Positions 15,862 through 24,465 are shown, counted from the first letter of the stretch. The stretch: DNA of 64,000 nt from Pseudogulbenkiania sp. MAI-1 (GCF_000527175.1 NZ_AZUR01000001.1:2022501-2086500); one strand, 5' to 3'. The notes: a model not told the origin generated them from the sequence alone. A program made the numbers and translations.

Positions 15862-18710
15862 GCTTCGCCGCGGCCGGCCTGCTCGAGCAGTTCGAGCTGG
15901 GTTTCGTTGAAGCGCCGGTAGTTCTGCTGCCATTCCGACGGTTGCGTCACCGGCAGCACCTGCACCGCCGTGACCTTGTATTCCGGACAGTTGGTGGCCC
16001 AGTCGGAATTGTCGGTGGTGATGACGTTGGCGCCGGATTCCGGGAAGTGGAAGGTGGTGTACACCACGCCCGGCTGCATCCGCTCGCTGATTTCGGCGCG
16101 CAGTACGGTCTCGCCGGCGCGGCTCTGGATGCCGACCCAGTCGCCGTCCTTGATGCCGCGCTCTTCGGCATCGTGCGGGTGGATTTCCAGCCGGTCTTCC
16201 TCGTGCCACAGGCTGTTGGCGGTACGGCGCGTCTGCGCCCCGACGTTGTACTGCGACAGGATACGGCCGGTGGTCAGGATCAGAGGGAAGCGCCGTGTGA
16301 CCTTTTCGTCGGTGGCGACGTACTGGGTCACGAAGAACTTGCCCTTGCCGCGCACGAAGCCGTCGATGTGCATGGTCGGCGTGCCTTCCGGCGCCTCATC
16401 GTTGCACGGCCACTGCACGCTGCCCAGGCGCTCGATCTTGTCGTAGCTGACGCCGGCGAAGCTCGGGGTCAAACGGGCGATCTCGTCCATGATCTCGGCC
16501 GGATGCTTGTAGCTCATCTTCAGGCCGAGCGCATCGGCCAGCATCAGCGTCACCTGCCAGTCGGCATAGCCCGCCAGCGGCTTCATCACCTGGCGCACGC
16601 GCGAGATGCGGCGCTCGGCGTTGGTAAAGGTGCCGTCCTTCTCGAGGAACGAGGAGCCAGGCAGGAACACGTGCGCGTATTTGGCGGTTTCGTTGAGGAA
16701 GATGTCCTGCACCACGATGCATTCCATCGCCGAGAGGGCGGCGGTGACGTGCTGGGTGTTGGGGTCGGACTGCACGATGTCCTCGCCCTGGCAATAGAGG
16801 CCCTTGAAGCTGCCGGACAGGGCGGCATCGAACATGTTGGGGATGCGCAGGCCCGGCTCCGGCGAGAGCTTGACGCCCCAGTCGGCTTCGAACAGGCTGC
16901 GCACCGCCGCGTCGGAGATGTGGCGGTAGCCCGGCAGTTCGTGCGGGAACGAACCCATGTCGCAAGAGCCCTGCACGTTGTTCTGGCCGCGCAGCGGGTT
17001 GACGCCGACGCCTTCGCGGCCGATGTTGCCGGTGGCCATGGCGAGGTTGGCGATGCCCATCACCATGGTCGAGCCCTGGCTGTGCTCGGTGACGCCGAGA
17101 CCGTAGTAGATCGCCGCGTTGCCGCCGGTGGCGTAGAGGCGGGCAGCGCCACGCACCAGTTCGGCCGGCACGCCGGTGATGTCGGCGGTGGCTTCCGGCG
17201 AGTTTTCCGGCTTGGCGACGAAGGACTTCCAGTCGTGGAAGGATTTCTCTTCGCAGCGCTCGGCGATGAAGTCGTCGGCCAGCAGGCCCTCGGTGACGAT
17301 GACGTGCGCCAGCGCGGTGATCATCGCCACGTTGGTGCCGGGCTTGAGCGGCAGGTGGTAGTCGGCCTTGATGTGCGGGCTATCGACCAGGTCGATCTTG
17401 CGCGGGTCGACCACGATCAGCTTGGCGCCCTCGCGCAGGCGCTTTTTCATGCGCGAGGCGAACACCGGGTGGCCGTCGGTCGGGTTGGCGCCGATCACCA
17501 TGATCACGTCGGATTGCTCCACTGACTTGAAGGTCTGGGTGCCTGCGGAGGTGCCGTAGGTCTGGCCCAGGCCGTAGCCGGTGGGCGAGTGGCAGACGCG
17601 GGCGCAGGTGTCGACGTTGTTGTTGCCGAAACCGGCGCGGATCAGCTTCTGCACCAGATAGGTTTCTTCGTTGGTGCAGCGGCTGGAGGTGATGCCGCCG
17701 ACCGAATCCTTGCCGTACTTGGCCTGGAGGCGCTTGAACTCGCCGGCCGCGTAGGCGATGGCTTCTTCCCAGCTCACTTCGCGCCACGGGTCGGTGATGC
17801 GCTTGCGGATCATCGGCTTGGTGATGCGGTCCGGGTGGGTGGCGTAGCCCCAGGCGAAGCGGCCCTTGACGCAGGCGTGGCCTTCGTTGGCCTTGCCGTC
17901 CTTCCACGGCGTCATGCGGATGACCTGGTTGCCCTTCATCTCGGCCTTGAAGCCGCAGCCGACGCCGCAGTAGGCGCAGGTGGTGATCTTGCTGTGCTCG
18001 GGCTGACCGAACTGGATGACCGACTTTTCCTGCAGGGTGGCGGTCGGGCAGGCCTCGACGCAGGCGCCGCAGGAGACGCATTCGGAGTCCATGAAGGCTT
18101 CGCTCTGGCCCGGCGAGACGCGGGATTCGAAGCCGCGGCCGGAGATGGTCAGCGCGAAGGTGCCCTGAGTCTCTTCACAGGCGCGCACGCAGCGGTTGCA
18201 GACGATGCACTTGGACGGGTCGTAGCTGAAGTAGGGGTTGGACTCGTCCTTCTGGCTGTCGAGGTGGTTTTCGCCGGCAAAACCGTAGCGCACCTCGCGC
18301 AGGCCGACCACGCCGGCTTGCGTCTGCAGCTCGCAGTTGCCGTTGGCGGAGCAGGTCAGGCAATCGAGCGGGTGGTCGGAGATGTAGAGTTCCATCACGC
18401 CACGGCGCAGGTCTTGCAGCTTGTCGCTCTGGGTGCGCACCTTCATGCCGGCTTCGACCGGGGTGGTACAGGAGGCCGGGAAACCGCGCCGGCCTTCGAT
18501 CTCGACCAGGCACAGGCGGCATGAGCCGAACGGCTCGAGGCTGTCGGTGGCGCACAGCTTGGGCACCATCGAGCCCATTTCGGCGGCGGCGCGCATGATC
18601 GAGGTGCCTTCCGGCACGGTGATCTCCTGGCCGTCGATTTCCAGCGTGACCAGCTTGTCGGAAACGCGGGCCGGGGTGCCGAAGTCGGTGTCGTGGATCT
18701 GGGTATTCAT
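15858..18710 (-). CDS. fdsA: NAD-dependent formate dehydrogenase, alpha (catalytic) subunit
   Basis: 950 residues. Oxidises formate to CO2 at a bis-MGD molybdenum site and passes electrons through Fe-S clusters to FdsB. In order: an N-terminal [2Fe-2S] domain (Cys in GSCRLC), a NuoG-like His/Cys cluster (HPLDCLTC), two [4Fe-4S] motifs (CIVCNRCVRAC and CVSCGACVEAC), another cluster at CAYCGVGC, then the molybdopterin domains. The Mo ligand is a cysteine (ARVCHSPT), not selenocysteine. Start ATG 18710, 12 bp after the fdsB stop. The frame could extend to 18848 but that overlaps fdsB and lacks family similarity. Confidence 0.96.
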   Translation of the reverse strand: MNTQIHDTDFGTPARVSDKLVTLEIDGQEITVPEGTSIMRAAAEMGSMVPKLCATDSLEPFGSCRLCLVEIEGRRGFPASCTTPVEAGMKVRTQSDKLQDLRRGVMELYISDHPLDCLTCSANGNCELQTQAGVVGLREVRYGFAGENHLDSQKDESNPYFSYDPSKCIVCNRCVRACEETQGTFALTISGRGFESRVSPGQSEAFMDSECVSCGACVEACPTATLQEKSVIQFGQPEHSKITTCAYCGVGCGFKAEMKGNQVIRMTPWKDGKANEGHACVKGRFAWGYATHPDRITKPMIRKRITDPWREVSWEEAIAYAAGEFKRLQAKYGKDSVGGITSSRCTNEETYLVQKLIRAGFGNNNVDTCARVCHSPTGYGLGQTYGTSAGTQTFKSVEQSDVIMVIGANPTDGHPVFASRMKKRLREGAKLIVVDPRKIDLVDSPHIKADYHLPLKPGTNVAMITALAHVIVTEGLLADDFIAERCEEKSFHDWKSFVAKPENSPEATADITGVPAELVRGAARLYATGGNAAIYYGLGVTEHSQGSTMVMGIANLAMATGNIGREGVGVNPLRGQNNVQGSCDMGSFPHELPGYRHISDAAVRSLFEADWGVKLSPEPGLRIPNMFDAALSGSFKGLYCQGEDIVQSDPNTQHVTAALSAMECIVVQDIFLNETAKYAHVFLPGSSFLEKDGTFTNAERRISRVRQVMKPLAGYADWQVTLMLADALGLKMSYKHPAEIMDEIARLTPSFAGVSYDKIERLGSVQWPCNDEAPEGTPTMHIDGFVRGKGKFFVTQYVATDEKVTRRFPLILTTGRILSQYNVGAQTRRTANSLWHEEDRLEIHPHDAEERGIKDGDWVGIQSRAGETVLRAEISERMQPGVVYTTFHFPESGANVITTDNSDWATNCPEYKVTAVQVLPVTQPSEWQQNYRRFNETQLELLEQAGRGEA

Positions 18711-18721
18711 CGTGAGTGTCC

Positions 18722-20275
18722 TCAAGCCGTCTGGTCCGCAGCGCCGATGGCGTCGAAATCTTCCGGGAAATGATTGAGCGCGGACAACACCGGGTAGGGC
18801 GTCATACCCCCCATCGCGCACAGCGAGCCGTGCAGCATGGTGTCGCACAGGTCGCGCAGCAGGGCGATCTGCTGCGGGCGGTTTTCATCTTTCTGGATGC
18901 GCTCGATCACCTCGACGCCGCGCGTCGAGCCGATGCGACAGGGCGTGCACTTGCCACAGGATTCGATGGCGCAGAATTCCATGGCGTAGCGTGCCTGCTC
19001 GGCCATGTCGACGGTGTCGTCGAACGCCACGATGCCGCCGTGACCGACCACAGCACCGAGCGCCGCAAAGGCTTCGTAATCCAGCGGGGTGTCGAACTGC
19101 GACTCGGGCAGGTAGGCGCCGAGCGGCCCGCCGACCTGCACCGCACGGATCGGACGACCAGAAGCGCTGCCGCCGCCGAAATCGTGCAGCAGTTCACGCA
19201 GGGTCAGGCCGAAGGCTTTTTCCACCAACCCGCCGTACTTCAGGTTGCCGGCCAGCTGGAACGGCAGCGTCCCTTTGGAGCGGCCCATGCCGTAGTTGGC
19301 ATAGTACTGGGCACCGCGCGCCAGGACCACCGGTACGCTGGCGAGCGAGATCACGTTGTTGATCACGGTGGGTTGACCGAACAGGCCGGACAGCGCCGGC
19401 AGCGGCGGCTTGGCACGGACCACGCCGCGCTTGCCTTCGATGCTCTCCAGCATTGCGGTTTCTTCGCCGCAGACGTAGGCGCCGGCGGCCTTGCGCACTT
19501 CGAGGCGGAAGGTCTTGCCGGAACCCAGGATGTCGTCACCGAGGAAGCCGGCGTCTTCGGCGAGGCGGATCGCCTCGTTCAGAACGTCGAAGGCGTGCGG
19601 GTACTCGGAGCGCACGTAGATGTAGCCCTGCGTCGCACCCACCGCGATACCGGCGATGGTCATGCCCTCGATCAGCATGAAGGGGTCGTCTTCCATCACC
19701 ATCCGGTCCGAATAGGTCCCGGAGTCGCCCTCGTCGGCATTGCACACAACGTATTTCTGGCTGGCTTGCGCCTGCGCCACGGTGCGCCACTTGATGCCGG
19801 CAGGGAAGGCCGCGCCGCCGCGTCCGCGCAGGCCGGAGTCGAGCACTTCCTGCACGATCTCGGCGCCACTCATGGCCAGGGCGCGCTTGAGGCCGTCGAA
19901 GCCCTCGTACGCCTGGTAGTCGGCCAGCGACAGCGGGTCGGTGATGCCGACACGGGCGAAGGTCAGGCGTTCCTGGTTCTTCAGATAGGGGATTTCCTCG
20001 GTCAGGCCGTGGCCGAGCGGATGGTACGCGCCCTGGATCAGCGCGTCGAACAGCTCCGCCACGTCGTCGGCCTCGACCGGGCCGTAGGCCACGCGGCCAC
20101 GCTCGGTCTGCACCTCGACCAGCGGCTCGAGCCAGAACAGCCCGCGCGAGCCGTTGCGGATCAGTTCGATGTCGACGCCGCGACGCGCAGCCTCGGCGAG
20201 GAGGGCGACGGCGGTGTCGTCAGCGCCCAGAGCGAGGGCGGCGGAGTCTCTCGGGACAAACAGGCGGATGCTCAT
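18722..20275 (-). CDS. fdsB: NAD-dependent formate dehydrogenase, beta subunit
   Basis: 517 residues, the diaphorase part that reduces NAD+. It is NuoF-like: FMN/NAD loop GRGGAAFPAGIKW, then CNADEGDSGTYSDR, VCGEETAMLESIEGKRG, and the [4Fe-4S] ligands in ESCGKCTPCRIGS near the C-terminus. A short N-terminal thioredoxin-fold extension (about 1-120) is normal for FdsB. Start ATG 20275 overlaps the fdsG stop by four bases (ATGA). Confidence 0.95.
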   Translation of the reverse strand: MSIRLFVPRDSAALALGADDTAVALLAEAARRGVDIELIRNGSRGLFWLEPLVEVQTERGRVAYGPVEADDVAELFDALIQGAYHPLGHGLTEEIPYLKNQERLTFARVGITDPLSLADYQAYEGFDGLKRALAMSGAEIVQEVLDSGLRGRGGAAFPAGIKWRTVAQAQASQKYVVCNADEGDSGTYSDRMVMEDDPFMLIEGMTIAGIAVGATQGYIYVRSEYPHAFDVLNEAIRLAEDAGFLGDDILGSGKTFRLEVRKAAGAYVCGEETAMLESIEGKRGVVRAKPPLPALSGLFGQPTVINNVISLASVPVVLARGAQYYANYGMGRSKGTLPFQLAGNLKYGGLVEKAFGLTLRELLHDFGGGSASGRPIRAVQVGGPLGAYLPESQFDTPLDYEAFAALGAVVGHGGIVAFDDTVDMAEQARYAMEFCAIESCGKCTPCRIGSTRGVEVIERIQKDENRPQQIALLRDLCDTMLHGSLCAMGGMTPYPVLSALNHFPEDFDAIGAADQTA

Positions 20276-20751
20276 TGGGCCTCCTTCACGCTGGCCAGGA
20301 GGCGGTCGAGCTTGGCGGCGTCGACGCGCGAGACCATCTTGTCGTTCAACTGGATGTTCGGGCCGGTGGAGCACAGGCCCAGGCAGTACACCGGCTCGAG
20401 CCCGATGCGTTGATCGGCGCTGCGGCCGTGCAGGCTACAGCCCAATACCTGTTTGGCGTGCGCGGTCAGCTCACGGCTGCCGCGCGACTGACAGGCCTCG
20501 GCCTGGCAAATCTGCAGGGTGTGCCTGGCCGGCGGCGTGGTGCGGAAATGGTGGTAGAAGGTGATCACGCCGTGCACTTCGGCGCGCGACTGGTTGAGCG
20601 CCTTGGCGATGTCGGCCACCGCCCAATCGGGAATGAAGCCCAGCGCGTCCTGTACGTCGTGCAGGATGGGCAGCAGGGCACCGGGCTGGTCGTGGTGCGC
20701 TTGAAGAATGCCTTGGAGCTGCGTGCGCTCCAGGTCTTGCTGAGTCGTCAT
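20272..20751 (-). CDS. fdsG: NAD-dependent formate dehydrogenase, gamma subunit
   Basis: 159 residues, NuoE-like thioredoxin-fold [2Fe-2S] protein of the soluble formate dehydrogenase. Cluster ligands are in ICQAEAC and, 30-odd residues later, YCLGLC. GFIPDWAVADIAKALN and HGVITFYHHFRT are typical of the family. It is the first gene of the operon fdsG-fdsB-fdsA-fdhD-fdsD; start ATG 20751. Confidence 0.94.
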   Translation of the reverse strand: MTTQQDLERTQLQGILQAHHDQPGALLPILHDVQDALGFIPDWAVADIAKALNQSRAEVHGVITFYHHFRTTPPARHTLQICQAEACQSRGSRELTAHAKQVLGCSLHGRSADQRIGLEPVYCLGLCSTGPNIQLNDKMVSRVDAAKLDRLLASVKEAQ

Positions 20752-20798
20752 TGCTTAATCCCCTGTCGAGAGCCTGTCCTCAAGCATTCATGGAGGTG

Positions 20799-20851
20799 GG
20801 GCTGCCAAGCCCGACACGATCCGATCGTGCGGGTATTGGGCTTGGCAGCCC
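20799..20851. repeat. Nested inverted repeat upstream of the fds operon
   Basis: GGGCTGCCAAGCCC (20799-20812) and its exact inverse (20838-20851) flank a second perfect palindrome, CACGATC (20815-20821) with GATCGTG (20823-20829). The whole structure sits 48 bp upstream of the fdsG start, in the spacer between fdsG and the divergent regulator. It could be an operator, a leader-RNA structure or a small dispersed element. There is no T-run. Confidence 0.6.
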
Positions 20852-21026
20852 GGCCTGCGGGTCTATTGTCGGACAGCCCGGCACCGCCAATCTGTCTTAA
20901 TCCGACCATAAATAGTTGAGAACACACCGCCTCATATGCTTCCAAAAACATAATGAAAGCCGCGATTGGCCGCAGTGTGCTAGGTTATTGGGAGCTTTTC
21001 AATATGAACCGAATTGCCGGATACAT

Positions 21027-22139
21027 ATGCAACAAAAACATAAATCGACACCACGACTACGCGTGCAAAGCCAGTTGGTGTGGGGGCTGGCCGCCGATGA
21101 CGGGGACGAGATCCCGTTCCGGCTGATCGAACTGCTGACCGCGGTGCAGACGCATGGCAGCCTGCTGACCGCCGCCAAGGCCAGCGACACCTCGTACCGG
21201 CACGCCTGGGGGCTAGTGCAGCAGGCACAGGATGCGCTCGGCGTGCCGCTGCTCGAGATGGCACGCGGCAAAGGGGCGAAGCTGACGCCGCTGGCGGAAA
21301 AACTGGTGTGGGCCAACCGCCGTATCCGGGCACGTATCGGCCCGCTGCTGGAGACGCTGGCCTCGGAGATCGAAACCGAGTTGCGCCACGCCTTGCAGGC
21401 GGCCAGCGCGCCGCTGCGGCTGCATGCCAGTCACGGTTTCGCGGTGGAGATGCTGGTGAAGACCCTGAGCGAGGCGGGCATGGCGATCGATCTCAAGTAC
21501 CGCAGCAGCCAGGACGCGGTGGCGGCGCTGCACGCGGGCGAGTGCGACGTGGCCGGCTTCCACGTGCCGCTGGGCGAGTTCCAGAACACGATCACGGCAA
21601 GCTACGCCGAGCATTTCGACCGCCAGGAGCACCGTGTCATCCATATCGTGACACGCCGCCAGGGGCTGATGGTGGTGCGCGGCAATCCGCGCAAGATCTA
21701 CGAGATTGCCGACCTGGCCCGCCCCGAGGTGCGCTTCGTCAACCGTCAACCCGGCTCGGGGACGCGGCTCTTGCTCGACAAGCTGCTGCAGAAGGCCGGA
21801 GTGACGCCGGCCCAGGTCCATGGCTACGAGCAGGCGGAACTGACCCACGCCGCGGTGGCGGCCTACATCGCCAGCGGCATGGCGGACGTGGGCCTGGGCA
21901 TCGAGACGGCGGCGCGCCGCTTCGACCTGGATTTCCTACCACAGCAGACCGAGCGCTATTTCTTCCTGGTGCGCCGCGCTACGCTGGAGCATCCGGCGGT
22001 TCAGGCGATGATTGCGACGTTGGGTTCGGCCGAATTCCGCGCCGAGATCGGCAAGCTGCCGGGCTATGATGCGGCACAGTCAGGTCAGATCTTGATGGTG
22101 GGGGAGGCGTTCGGCTCTCTCCCCGGCCATGTGCCGTAG
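21027..22139 (+). CDS. Regulator with ModE/LysR-like HTH and periplasmic-binding-like effector domain (putative fds regulator)
   Basis: 370 residues. The N-terminal winged HTH (LLTAVQTHGSLLTAAKASDTSYRHAWGLVQQ, then GKGAKLTPLAEKLVWANRRI) resembles ModE and LysR HTH domains; the rest (about 120-360) is a PBP-like ligand domain of the type used for oxyanions, with GECDVAGFHVPLG and RFVNRQPGSGTRLLLDKLL. Such proteins stand divergent to fds operons and are taken to control them in response to formate or molybdate (inference). The start ATG 21027 is chosen from the family N-terminus; its ribosome site is poor and an upstream in-frame start is possible. Confidence 0.78.
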   Translation: MQQKHKSTPRLRVQSQLVWGLAADDGDEIPFRLIELLTAVQTHGSLLTAAKASDTSYRHAWGLVQQAQDALGVPLLEMARGKGAKLTPLAEKLVWANRRIRARIGPLLETLASEIETELRHALQAASAPLRLHASHGFAVEMLVKTLSEAGMAIDLKYRSSQDAVAALHAGECDVAGFHVPLGEFQNTITASYAEHFDRQEHRVIHIVTRRQGLMVVRGNPRKIYEIADLARPEVRFVNRQPGSGTRLLLDKLLQKAGVTPAQVHGYEQAELTHAAVAAYIASGMADVGLGIETAARRFDLDFLPQQTERYFFLVRRATLEHPAVQAMIATLGSAEFRAEIGKLPGYDAAQSGQILMVGEAFGSLPGHVP

Positions 22140-22181
22140 CCGCACGAAGCGGGGCACAGTCAGGTGTTCTCCCGGCTACGG
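22134..22181. repeat. Hairpin over the end of the regulator gene
   Basis: CCGTAGCCG (22134-22142), overlapping the TAG stop, is inversely repeated as CGGCTACGG (22173-22181). It may help end or stabilise the transcript; there is no T-tract. The rest of the 97-bp spacer up to the next gene shows nothing else. Confidence 0.35.
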
Positions 22182-22236
22182 TGCCGCATACGGACCCTAT
22201 CCACGCAAGAACCAGCGCGCGGTGCCGACATTGGTG

Positions 22237-22443
22237 TCAGCCGACCACAGCTGGTGGCGCAGTGTTCAACCCGGAGATGAGCGAGTAGTCGTCCTGATCC
22301 GGGTTGTGGATGACGTAGCCCATATACTTACTGTCCGGCGGCAAGCCCAGTTCCTGGATCAGGTTGGCGACCGGAATCTCCCTGCGCTGTCTGGCTTGTT
22401 TTGCTCGTTCTGCGGTAGAGCCACGCCGCTTTGCTTCCCCCAT
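22237..22443 (-). CDS. Small conserved hypothetical protein (MGEAKRR type)
   Basis: 68 residues. It begins MGEAKRRGSTAERAKQARQ, a start shared by many short bacterial proteins of unknown role, then a charged helix and NLIQELGLPPDSKYMGYVIHNPDQDDYSLI. No signal or membrane segment. Start ATG 22443 has GGGAG upstream. It lies 32 bp downstream of the toxin gene on the same strand and may share that transcript. I do not recognise a function. Confidence 0.6.
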   Translation of the reverse strand: MGEAKRRGSTAERAKQARQRREIPVANLIQELGLPPDSKYMGYVIHNPDQDDYSLISGLNTAPPAVVG

Positions 22444-22474
22444 TTGGCAACTCCCGTCCAAATAAAAAAAACCA

Positions 22475-22753
22475 TTACCGCTCTTCCCGAGTGTGCCATA
22501 GGCGTAACACGTAAATGGTCTCACCCTGAATCTCATAGCGCATTTCGTACTGCCCCACGAGAATGCGGCGCACCTCGCGCGGATCGAACTCGAACAGCTG
22601 CTCACCCAAGCGCGGATTTCTCAGCAGGGTATCATTCGGTGCTGTCGTCAGCGCTTGTACGGTACGGGCGGCAGCTTGCTTATTCACTGGCGCAAGAAAT
22701 TCGTACAACCGCACCAGGTCGGAAAGCGCTTTGCTGGTCCACCTCAATTCCAT
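22475..22753 (-). CDS. RelE/ParE-family toxin
   Basis: 92 residues with the ParE/RelE fold pattern: helical start MELRWTSKALSDLVRLYEFL, then RNPRLGEQLFEFDPREVRRILVGQYEMRYEIQGETIYVLRLWHTREER. ParE members poison gyrase, RelE members cleave mRNA on the ribosome; the sequence alone does not decide. Its ATG overlaps the stop of the antitoxin gene (ATGA at 22752-22755), so the two are translationally coupled. Confidence 0.88.
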   Translation of the reverse strand: MELRWTSKALSDLVRLYEFLAPVNKQAAARTVQALTTAPNDTLLRNPRLGEQLFEFDPREVRRILVGQYEMRYEIQGETIYVLRLWHTREER

Positions 22754-23022
22754 CAGCGCGGCACCGGCAACGGGTTGTCGGTGCCGAGGCTATCCGCCCA
22801 GGCCTGCACGGCCTGGTGATCGATCACACTGCCGGCATCCACATCAGCCAGGGCCTCGCGGGTCAGGCGGTTGCGCTCCTCTTCCTGGTCAATCCAGGCC
22901 GACAGCGCCTGCTTAATGATCCAGCCGCGCGACCGTTCCAGCCGGTTGGCGATCTGATCGACCTTTTCGGCCAGCGGGAGCGGCACATGGGCCGTGATGA
23001 CTTTGGTTTCGGTCTGAGCCAT
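22753..23022 (-). CDS. CopG/RHH-type antitoxin
   Basis: 89 residues. After MAQTETKVITAHVPLPLAEKVDQIANRLERSRGWIIKQAL, a ribbon-helix-helix DNA-binding domain, the acidic C-terminal half (EEERNRLTREALADVDAGSVIDHQAV) would bind and neutralise the toxin. The start at 23022 is preferred because it begins the RHH strand at the usual place and has GGAAGG-like sequence upstream; the frame runs back to 23115 without a family match. Expected to autorepress the operon. Confidence 0.88.
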   Translation of the reverse strand: MAQTETKVITAHVPLPLAEKVDQIANRLERSRGWIIKQALSAWIDQEEERNRLTREALADVDAGSVIDHQAVQAWADSLGTDNPLPVPR

Positions 23023-23349
23023 ATTCAGTTTTCCTTCCTGGTTAGGCGGCGGGGATTGCGACTGGACCGACGAAACCCCAATAAGGCCAGGGAGCACGTA
23101 GTCAATGTCGGTCAATACAAAATAGCGGTCTTCCCCGTCATAGATGGGGTCAGCTCACTAAACGGAAAAATCGTACGCTAAGCTGATGCGGGTAGCAGCC
23201 GTTCATCGTGATGATGGCACCACATTCATTGAGGTGAAGCAGCGGTCGTTTGTGACGGGCGGGCGAAAGATGTCTATCAGAAGCTCTTTCTAGGCGATCC
23301 GATTTTAACTTAATCGTAGTGATTAAGATTGAATCGGTCAAGCGGTGTG
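23023..23349. other. 327-bp region without a supported gene; imperfect palindrome at 23299-23337
   Basis: The left part is the promoter side of the antitoxin gene. The right part has a 39-bp imperfect palindrome: CCGATT (23299-23304) with AATCGG (23332-23337), and inside them CTTAATC (23309-23315) with GATTAAG (23321-23327) around GTAGT. It follows the end of the metal operon and may be its transcription end or a remnant element end. Short frames here, such as one at 23150-23353 on the minus strand, show no family features. Confidence 0.45.
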
Positions 23350-23592
23350 TCATTCGTCACCGTGCACGCGAGCGTCGCCTGGCGTAAAGCCGGCCTCGCG
23401 GATGATCTTCTTGTACTGCTCGATGTCGGGCTGCTGGCCGGGGTTGAGTTCGATCCGGGCGCGGTGTGCATCGAGACTGACCTCCGCCTTGGCGACCCCC
23501 GCCGTCTTACCGAGGTTCTTTGACAAGCCGTAAACACAGAACGGGCAGGTCAGGCCCTGCACGTCGATGTCCACGACCTGTATCGGCGTGGC
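23350..23592 (-). pseudogene. MerP-like heavy-metal (HMA) domain, 5' end lost
   Basis: The last 80 codons of a periplasmic MerP-like metal-binding protein: ATPIQVVDIDV, then the metal site GLTCPFC and SKNLGKTAGVAKAEVSL, ending HGDE before TGA. The signal peptide and start are missing. Directly upstream, in another frame, stands the start of a MerT-like membrane protein, as if a deletion joined the two genes near 23593. In-frame reading from upstream gives only arginine/cysteine-rich nonsense. Probably not exported or functional unless internal translation occurs. Confidence 0.65.
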
Positions 23593-23755
23593 CGAGCCCG
23601 ATGGAAACCAGCAGGATCGGCAGTGCACAGCAGACCAATGTTCCCGACGACAACAGCAGCGCAAACCAGTGCAGCGTCGTGCCCCGCGCAGTGGATTCCG
23701 AGGAGGAGGAGGAGGAGGAGGAGGAGCTGGATGCGTGCGCCCGGCCAGATTTCAT
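23507..23755 (-). pseudogene. Truncated MerT-like membrane protein, out-of-frame fusion
   Basis: Frame of 82 residues: MKSGRAHA, a run of 11 serines, then HWFALLLSSGTLVCCALPILLVSIGLG, a first membrane helix with the vicinal CC typical of MerT-like small metal transporters. After SIGLG the reading leaves the family and continues in the wrong frame through the MerP-like coding sequence to a TAA at 23507. A ribosome site (GGAG six bases before ATG 23755) suggests it is still translated. A full MerT-like protein should have two or three helices. Confidence 0.6.
23701..23726. repeat. AGG trinucleotide tract (about eight units)
   Basis: A 26-base run of AGG repeats on the plus strand encodes most of the polyserine stretch in the MerT-like fragment on the minus strand. 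Slippage by whole units would change only the number of serines. Confidence 0.85.
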
Positions 23756-24465
23756 GATCCGCTCCATCCCGCCAGCGCCGGCACAAGAACAAAATAGGCG
23801 TTGAGCAAGTAGAGGCCGGTAAACATCAGCAGGACGCCCCCTGCCAGCTCGAAAGCTCGCCGGAAACGCCCCAGCGGTTTCAGCTGTTCCACCCATCCCA
23901 CCGCCGAGGCCGCGAGCGCAAGCGGAATGGCGCGGCCCACGGCAAAGCTCGCCAGCATTGCCATCCCCAGAACGGGTGAGCCCCCAGCGGCCGAAGCGCC
24001 CAACAGCACGACCAGCGCCGGCGTGCACGCTGGGCAGACGGCAACCGAGAACGGCACACCCAAGGCGAACGCTCCCCATGCCGTTTTGGCACGCACGGCT
24101 TTGAATCCGAAGGCAGGCAGGGAAAGCTTGATCCATCCGGTCCACAGCAGACCCAGCCCGATCAGCCACGGTCCGAGAACGAGCCCCCAGTAACGGCCCA
24201 CCAGCGTCTGCACCCACTGACCGCCAAAACCGGCCAGCAGACCGAGCAGCGTGTGCGCGCCGATCATGCCGGCGAGGAACATCAGGCCGTAGCGGGCAGC
24301 ATCCTTCGGTGACCTGGCACGGATCACATAGGCGAGCGGCACCGGAAGCGCCGCGAGCACCAAGGGGTTGAGACTGAAGAACAGGCCCGCCAGCAGGCTG
24401 ACGCCGCTTGCGCCCCAGACGCCCTGTGCCACGGCCTGCCGCAGGGCTTCAAGCTCCATGACCAT
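23752..24465 (-). CDS. CcdA/DsbD-like membrane thiol-electron carrier
   Basis: 237 residues with six or more hydrophobic helices: FFSLNPLVLAALPVPLAYV, YGLMFLAGMIGAHTLLGLLAGF, FALGVPFSVAVCPACTPALVVLLG, and others. It resembles the CcdA/DsbD transmembrane family, which moves reducing equivalents across the inner membrane. The cysteine pair C-P-A-C in the middle is the likely redox site; the usual first-helix cysteine is replaced (LFFSLNPLV). Upstream overlap of 17 bp with a thioredoxin-like gene and an overlap with the MerT-like fragment place it in a MerR-controlled metal/thiol operon. Start ATG 24465 or the ATG at 24459. Confidence 0.75.
   Translation of the reverse strand: MVMELEALRQAVAQGVWGASGVSLLAGLFFSLNPLVLAALPVPLAYVIRARSPKDAARYGLMFLAGMIGAHTLLGLLAGFGGQWVQTLVGRYWGLVLGPWLIGLGLLWTGWIKLSLPAFGFKAVRAKTAWGAFALGVPFSVAVCPACTPALVVLLGASAAGGSPVLGMAMLASFAVGRAIPLALAASAVGWVEQLKPLGRFRRAFELAGGVLLMFTGLYLLNAYFVLVPALAGWSGS

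Noticed and set aside
15942..17525. Long plus-strand open frame opposite fdsA
   Set aside because: Antisense shadow of a certain gene; its protein is rich in R/H/V/G with no family pattern. The same holds for the frames at 17589-18524 and 18716-20413.
15858..18710. Selenocysteine-type formate dehydrogenase
   Set aside because: The metal-ligand position is a normal Cys codon (ARVCHSPT) and there is no in-frame TGA.
22129..23181. 350-codon plus-strand frame over the toxin-antitoxin genes
   Set aside because: The minus strand encodes a well-formed RHH antitoxin and ParE/RelE toxin with an ATGA junction; the plus frame has no family features.
23150..23353. 67-codon minus-strand frame
   Set aside because: It runs across the imperfect palindrome at 23299-23337, has no ribosome site and no similarity to a known family.
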